64,000 bases of DNA. Source: Paracentrotus lividus. Its lineage: Eukaryota; Echinodermata; Echinoidea; Camarodonta; Echinidae. The translations under genes and the position numbers were made by a program. The notes beneath the pieces were generated by a model, which had not been told where the DNA came from, ran no database searches, and saw only the letters and a program-made list of their open reading frames with translations. Positions 57,455 through 64,000 of the stretch are shown here, piece after piece. The stretch spans positions 1,811,117 to 1,875,116 of the forward strand of contig CALNVZ010003435.1 in assembly GCA_940671915.1 (NCBI GenBank), in the 5' to 3' direction. Within the stretch, counting starts at the first letter, position 1. Every line of letters starts with the position of its first letter.

Positions 57455-58422
57455 CATATCAATTCTAGTTGTAAACTTAAGAGGAAGAGGGCGCTATCAC
57501 TCTACGCAAATCAAACGCTGCCATAGACATTTTGTATTTTGCACAGTTTTTTTCACTTTGTTTTCTTGATTATGGCGAGCAACTATCTTTTCAAAGAAAT
57601 GATCAGCTTGAATAAGTACGCTAAGAGTCTTTTTTTTTTTCAAAATAGGAATAACTTACTGCAAAGGGGAAAAAAGTCCTGTCACTTGTGTCAATTCGAA
57701 ATCCTAATCAGATCAAATTCCTGTACAATATGGCCAATTTTGCTCTCAAAATAGCTCATTAACGCCACATAATTATCTTCCTGGATAACGCATAATTATA
57801 TTACAGCTTAATGATCAAGCCGTTTTTAAAAGCTTGAATTCTCACCTTTCCAGAGATGGTAATTCATTTCGATTGGTTAAGAAAAAGTCCTGTCACTTTG
57901 ACATTATCACAATAGAATCTTTACTCGATGGGTCGATATTTCCGCATATCACATGCATATCGCATGTGGACGGCGTCTTCGCAAGAAGGTGACAAGATCA
58001 CTAACTTATATCAATAATCGTTTGGAACATCAATCTATGTGAAATAAAGATTCTGATAACAACTTCATCACAATAATGTTATAAAGCTTGCCCAAATGTG
58101 TATTTCCTCCATCTGGTCTGGAGAATCTATTAACTAAAAACATGATAAAAGTTCATTAATTTCTTTCATCTCATGTACGAGTAGATTGCCGAACCGAACG
58201 GATAATACCATTCCAGCTGCAGGGAAGTTTCTTAAGCGAGTTTTTGTGAGCTAATTTATTATTGCAGCCAGCTGTATAGATTTCTACGCTTGTCAGTCGT
58301 ATTTCCAACGTCGCTTCGTTGCGTCTGGCCACTTAGATAATGGACGCCCTTGTTTTAATTACGATATAATGCGCACATTGGTATACGTTAACTAACATTT
58401 TACATAGAGTAGAATTGATATG
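57455..58422 (+). mobile_element. Element E970, copy 3
   Basis: 968 bp, ends CATATCAATTCTAGTTG and GTAGAATTGATATG. Very similar to copy 1 throughout, more so than copy 2. The MASNYLFKEMI start is kept at about 57572 but the frame does not continue to the length seen in copy 2. It lies 230 bp from the stop of the membrane-protein gene on the other strand. Confidence 0.8.
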
Positions 58423-58649
58423 ATTTCTTTCTTCTTTTTTTCAGTATCATTTATCTGGTCAGTATATAATTTATATGAAAAAAAAAAACAAAAAGAAAAC
58501 GATGATATACGATTATGAACTCTACTATTCAGCATCTTTTGGTATGTGACATAAGTTTGTTACAAGTTTTGCAGTGAGTAATGAAAACGTTGTGATCAAC
58601 CTAAACTATGTTCAAGATATCCATGTCCGTTATCGTGAAAAAGTCCCTC

Positions 58650-59525
58650 TTACATTGATATTTTCAGTTGATTGTATTCATCAAAGTCGATGTCATACTC
58701 ATCTACCCGTTCATCTTCGTCTTCGTCATCGTCGACGTCCACTTCATATTCATATGATCGTCCTTCGCTACCACGGCATCGTTTCAAAATCGTACATGTG
58801 AAGAATAGGAAGATGAGAAAGACGACTCCAAGAATGCACCCTATTACGATTCCAGCTATCTGGCCTGCTTTCCACTCTTCCGCTGATTCTCGAGCTATTA
58901 TATAACACATATTGTTGAAATGGAGAATTCAATTTCAATCAAACTATAGGACGTTTGATGAGTTGGAACAAACTCCGTTCAGTTGTTTCATGATGTCACA
59001 AATACAGCATTACAGAAAATGAAAATAGCAAGAGTAAATGAATCATGTGACTTTCAAAGAACGTAATGTGCAAACGAAAATGATGACACAAAATTTTCGA
59101 ATAAAAGAATCAAGGCCCCTAATTCGATCATCAAGAACGTGAATCAGACAACTAAAGAAAAACCAGCCCACTGTAATTTTTGCAATATCTCGGTTTTGGT
59201 TTGATTGTTTGTTTGAGTTCGATGTTTCCCCTTTCTTTTTGGAGCATTTGTACCATAATTATTGAGCACTCGTTATTTGATCACGGTTCAAACACTCCCT
59301 CCTGGCTCTCATGATAAAGTTGCCTATTCACTGAAATTCATAATGCAATCAAAGTTTTGACTCACCTAAACAATATTTAAAGCATTCTTCATAATTCTGC
59401 TCAGTTTTGCAGTACTCGCCATCACATGACACACGAATCCCATATTTATTATGGAATGTCGCCATATCATATCCCGCTGCTACTGCTACAGACACAGCTA
59501 AAAACGTCGTGTAGAATGATATCAT
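58650..59525 (-). CDS. Small single-pass membrane protein: signal peptide, four-cysteine ectodomain, acidic tail; 134 aa, 2 exons
   Basis: Exons 59525-59366 and 58894-58650 join in phase 1 (G plus CT, Ala54) across a GT-AG intron (donor TTTAG-gtgag). Residues 1-18 (MISFYTTFLAVSVAVAAG) form a signal peptide. The ectodomain (19-65) has Cys34, Cys39, Cys48 and Cys52 in a C-x4-C-x8-C-x3-C pattern within VSCDGEYCKTEQNYEECFKYC-type sequence (split here only by description). Residues 66-89 are a membrane helix (IAGIVIGCILGVVFLIFLFF), followed by KRCRGSEGR and an Asp/Glu/Tyr-rich cytosolic tail ending QLKISM. Predicted type I topology at the cell surface or in the secretory pathway. I do not recognise the family; a receptor-like or adaptor role is only a guess. 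Confidence 0.75.
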
Positions 59526-61333
59526 CTTGATTCTATTTTAAATGAAAAAAAAAGAAAGAAAGAAAGAAAAGATGAATGATTAATAGTAATCAGTTTCGAT
59601 GCACATTCCATTTGAAAAGTCATTCAACATAATTATTTGTTAAAGTTAGTGATGGAGGCATAGCACACTTTCAAGATTGTTATGCATGACTTTGTTTTTT
59701 CCTATAATGTCTTTTGAGACAAGCAGAAATGATAATCCCAAAACTATATATTACCGGCATATATCACTTTCGATTACGGAAAAGATAGATTGTTAACTTC
59801 TGCACCATCAGTGCCAGATATAGCTATAGCTATATATCAAAATACCTCTTCCATTCTGATACTATATAATGTTTGGGCTTTGGAATGAGATTTCATGGAT
59901 GCCAAATAAATACAAAGCCATGAGGGTAAAAGAGCTAGAAAGATAAAGGACTAAAAGGTACGGGGTACAATAGAGGGGATAAAAAATACTCGAAACTGGA
60001 CTATCACTCTGATGGAAAAGAAATAGGAGGGCCAGGGTGCGTGTATTAAAGTCTCCAAGTTTTGAGAGTCCCTTGCAGCATAACTATATTGCATTTATAA
60101 TAATTATGAAACCAAAATTCCTAAGCAGACCCACCTCAAACTTGCCCTGAACATCGGTTAATATCAAACTCACCTTAACTCTCGGGAGGCCTCCTATATA
60201 CTAGAAACTTATACTGTACAGGCATATCGTAAAATCATGGAAATCTAAGTTGATCTCAACACGTACCAAAACCACTTGTTCTACTGTGTGGAAGGAAGCT
60301 TGAGATGTCAATGTGTGCACTCAAGCAAACAAGATTGTGCCCAAAACTGTTTAAAAGTAGTCCTACAGGTATAACCACATAAATAGAGAAAGTGGGTATA
60401 ACTGGTATATATGAGTGATTGTGGCGGACTACATTACTTTCAGCGACCTCTAGGCTTGTCCCCTAAGCATTTTCTATTTCTATCGCCCCGAAAAAAAAAA
60501 TGCTCCCATATTTACATTATGGTATGTGTTACCACGGAGAAGTATAATTGATAATAATAATAACCAAAAAAAAAAAAAAAAAAAAAAAAGTTTTTGAAGG
60601 GGCCGGCCCCCATTCTTCATTGAAAATATGAAGGGCCATGCATCGGATAAGAAGGCATGCATCAATTACTGACATTATTTTGGCATCCAAAAGAATGGGG
60701 AGAGATTTGAACCTATAGAGCAGAACAGAATCAGGTGGATAACGTGAGTCTATGATAATCCCTGATGTCCGCTGGCATTCTAGCCTGCAAGCACTGGGCC
60801 TACGGATTTGGTCATCCTTCTTTTCGATTTGTATGAACATTAATTTATACAGCGAAATCTAATGCTTAGATTAACTTTTTCAAAGATAACCGAGTGGTGT
60901 GCATTTGTCTCTAGCAATTAACCCTTCTGAGGCTCTCATGAGGCGATGATATATACTTCATCAAACCGATTAGGTCATCCGTCTTTTCTATTGGTTGAAA
61001 ACGTTACTTCCTAATGGGAAATCTTAATCTTGGTTTCTCAATCTTATTTCAATCATTTTCAGAGATTATGACCAAAGCGCCAAGTGGTGTGTATTTTGTC
61101 TCTGGCAACTATCTGAGCTGAGGTGACCTCTCGGGCCGTGCGATATAATTTCTCTTTGTACTTTATCGAACTCTCCGACCTTTTCGCGCACAATGAACGC
61201 GCACACATTATACCGGCGCTTTGAGCGTGATCCTGCGCCCGCATTTCAACACGTGTGTATTGTACCGTGATTCCAGTGTCATTTTTTATTTAAAAGATCT
61301 TATATTACACATAGTAAACACAAATCAACAAAT
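59526..61333. other. Intergenic region between divergent genes, no gene recognised
   Basis: Contains an A-run at 60568-60590 and otherwise unstructured AT-rich sequence. CG dinucleotides become denser at 61185-61260 (GCGCACAATGAACGCGCAC, CGGCGCTTTGAGCG), suggesting the promoter of the plus-strand gene that starts at 61334. Confidence 0.4.
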
Positions 61334-63756
61334 ATGAGTGGTAAGTAATATTTCAGATATTTCTTAGAATTAAAATATATATTCAATTTTTATGTATTTC
61401 AACGCAATACTTTAAACTAGGTCCCTTTTCATGAGATGATCTGATTTTGGCGTGATGAAATGAGTTCGGTCCCACCAACTAAAAATTGTGTTTGTGAAAT
61501 GACTTGTTATTTAATAAATTTATTTTGGGAGTGTTTGTTTCGCCCTGTTCTTTCAAATGTGCCAAATATCTGATATTGTCATCAGATATTTTTTAAATTT
61601 ACTTATATTTTCCAAATTGTAAAATTTTTGACATTATCTTGGAAGTCTCCAGTCCATACTCCCGTTCACGTTCATTTTGTCAGTCATGTCACATTGTCAG
61701 TGGCGGACACAGTGAGTGAGACATCGTTCCACGCCATTGACTCTGTACACAGTGGACTCGCACACAAAAGAAGCTAGAAGAGAGGAAACAAATTCGAGGA
61801 TATTATAGCCAAATTTTTCCATGATCTAGGTTTAATTTTCTTTGTCTTTTGGACTTGGGCCTAACTTGTTTTAGATCTAAGACTAAGACTAAGTTACTTG
61901 GTCTTCAGAATCGAATTTTAGACTCCAATTTGAATAATTTTTAAATTGAAGATTGAACTTTGTCTCTGAATGAAGTGAACTGAAAATTGATTGACATCTG
62001 CACATTGTAGGCCTACAGTTGAATCCATACTCATCTAAGTGATCATGTTTACTCTTATTTAGATTTTAAGCAGTAGATCTAGGCCTAAGTTAGAGGCACT
62101 GGTCCAGAAAAGCAGATTGTCTGCATAAACAATTATGTTTGCCAAATTTTGCCGTCTTCAGTAACAAGGTTTGTCTTCGTTTATGAAGACGCCTTTTTTC
62201 TTTTGGGACCCAAGGCATTTGAATGGCAGTTAAGGAACTTAAGAGTGCTAAAATTAGATTCCTTATCATCAATCACACCCCCAGTTCACCGTCTACTTTT
62301 ATGACTTGTCAGTCTTCCCAAGATTTAAAAGGGATTAAGTGTCAATCACTGTGTTGTAGATATGGGGAGCATGGAACAGTAGTGCTTCAGTGAGTGGAGT
62401 TTGAATCAATTGGGAAGCTATTTTTACTGTACAGTGTCTTTATAAACGAGAACGAGTCCGGTAATCTGCGACAATCTTTGTTTTTGGACTGGCGCCTCTC
62501 CTGTTAAGAGTAGGGTCTAAACCTTCTAACTAATGTAGGGAAAGTTCAAATTGTTGTTGTCATGGTTGTAGTTTTTCATGTTCGTTGTGGGTCTTTTTCA
62601 CACCCAAATCATCATGCAATCAAATGTCCCCAGTGTTTGCTCGGTAATAATCTGATAATAATAATGAAACTTATAAGGCGCTAAAACCACTTCATATCAA
62701 GTGCTCGAAGTAGACTCTGCATGTGAAATATAAACATATAGTTATACAAATTAGATTTCTAGATCTACAAGATAACTGATTTAAGAAGAAAAAAAAACAG
62801 TGCCAACAAAAACTGACCAAAAATTAAATATTGCACATGCACTTTTAGATCTATGCATGGTCAATGCAAAATTAAGGAAGTGTGGTACAGTGGTGGTTTT
62901 CTACCAATGAAAAGTCAAAGCACAAAGTAAAGATTGACTTGTTGAATGTTGTTTACACTGTACAAAGTCAAGTCTGTCAAAGAGGCATGTTCCCCAAAAA
63001 GGGTCATAAAATTCTTTAGTTTAATCAGCTATCAGTAGACATGCTTTGGGCTTTCCTGTCTGCCATGTTTTTGCTGATATTGGCAAGATTGTTGTGATAC
63101 GAACATTACACATGCTTGCCTTATGGTGCTAAAGCCATTCCCTGCTGTGATTGATAAAGACTTCAGTTACACATTTGAAAAAATAATTTTAAAAAAAAGG
63201 TCATCCATGCTCCTCTTAGAGTTTTTTATTGAGAGGGTTGACCTTTCTCTTGTATCAGAAAGCAATTTCTTGTCAGGGAAAGTTTACAACTGATCTATTT
63301 TTATGAACTAAATTCTTATATCTATTCTACCAATGTTGCCCACAGGGTCAGGGAAATTCAGGAAAGTCAAGTAATTTGAACACACTTTCTACTTAACAGC
63401 ACAGATGCAGAAAGTTTGAAAAGTCAATGAATTTGCCAATTTCCGGTCATGGAAGAAAAAATTCACTGTAGATTTTGTCAAAATGTCTCTTTATATTGCA
63501 AATTTTTTAATGGTTTTCTGCTCTGGAAATTCATGAAAAATCTGGTCATTTCAAGATACTTTGTAAGATCCATGTGTGTTTTTTAAACTTTGTAGCAGAC
63601 ACAGCAGTTGAGGTAGCAGTAGAGCAGGCACCAGATGAGACTCCTGCTGAAGCAGTAACAGAGGCAGGAGATGCCATGCAAACAGAGGAGAAGACAGAAG
63701 CACCAGCAACATCAGAAACGGCAGAAGCAGAAACTACAGAAGCTAAGAAAGAAACG
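61334..63756 (+). CDS. 5' end of a gene for an acidic Ala/Glu/Thr-rich protein (first two coding exons; continues off the window)
   Basis: Exon 1 coding is only ATG-AGT-G (61334-61340) before gtaagtaat. Exon 2 is 63596-63756 before gtgagt, phase 1 in and phase 0 out. The product starts MSADTAVEVAVEQAPDETPA and continues through MQTEEKTEAPATSETAEAE to KKET: acidic, disordered, no domain. Such N-termini occur on nuclear and RNA-binding proteins, but the window ends before any diagnostic domain, so no identity is given. The acceptor is tgtagcag, a NAGNAG pair that would include or omit one alanine. Internal introns are otherwise unremarkable; 61341-63595 is the first intron. Confidence 0.6.
61341..63595. 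other. First intron of the acidic-protein gene, nothing else recognised
   Basis: Long 5' intron following a 7-nt coding stub. It includes a short inverted AAACTTATAAGGCGC-type segment near 62660-62690 that resembles SINE 3' ends elsewhere in the window. No exons with convincing protein similarity. Confidence 0.35.
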
Positions 63757-64000
63757 GTGAGTAGTCAACTAACCATCCTAAACAGACCAATTTGCTACTG
63801 TGCACTACACCAAACAATTATTTCTTCCCAATTCATGCAAAATTAATGTGAGGTTTTTCTCAAGTATCAATTTTTCAGATGTCATTTGCCAAAAATTCAT
63901 CATAAGCAGTACAACCCTGAACACTGACATGTGCCCTGTTACCTACATGTACATTTAAGGTAACTAGATTCTACCCTTGGGCAACTAAATTTTGAAGAAA

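Noticed and set aside
58672-58905. Serine-rich plus-strand frame
   Set aside because: Antisense of the acidic tail of the minus-strand membrane protein.

Overview
The window looks like nuclear DNA of a marine invertebrate deuterostome, most likely an echinoderm (my inference). It is AT-rich, has GT-AG introns of about 0.2 to 3 kb, and is packed with small TA-flanked DNA transposons, tRNA-headed SINEs and non-LTR retrotransposons. The host proteins are animal ones: UBE2C, CCDC90B/MCUR1, a PAPS-type sulfotransferase and a farnesoic-acid-O-methyltransferase-like domain with EGF-like repeats. There is no prokaryotic organisation, CRISPR array or operon. I recognised no retrovirus-like or Polinton-like copy.

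Host genes, left to right. (1) 409-4966, minus: UBE2C-like E2 enzyme. Four coding exons are visible and the last exon lies off the left edge. Splice sites and intron phases are kept, but exons 3 and 4 carry small indels. (2) 5215-13999, plus: a complete 8-exon CCDC90B/MCUR1-family gene (242 aa), head to head with UBE2C. The start codons are 248 bp apart, with two CCAAT boxes between them. (3) 20442-22916, plus: a two-exon, 299-aa sulfotransferase-like gene. (4) 42722-35826, minus: an incomplete gene ending in a farnesoic-acid-O-methyltransferase-like domain, with a decayed 69-bp EGF-half repeat array upstream of it. (5) 59525-58650, minus: a two-exon, 134-aa secretory-pathway membrane protein with four cysteines and an acidic tail. 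(6) 61334-63756 onward, plus: the start of a gene for an acidic Ala/Glu/Thr-rich protein, with a NAGNAG acceptor, running off the right edge.

Between the genes are mobile elements. 14.6-20.1 kb holds a SINE/LINE composite and two LINE remnants, one split by a MITE. 24.9-34 kb holds a tandem array, a perfect 71-bp-stem hairpin, and a four-level nest: LINE A contains LINE B, which contains a TA-flanked long-inverted-repeat element, which contains a 972-bp element. That 972-bp element recurs at 54.3 and 57.5 kb. 44.9-48.9 kb is a 4-kb inverted-repeat element whose arms carry arrays of nuclear-receptor-type AGGTCA half-sites. 49-58 kb is a run of further terminal-inverted-repeat elements.

Limits: no searches were run. 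Exons were called by eye from splice sites, phase and recalled family motifs. Element ends are approximate unless a target duplication is named.
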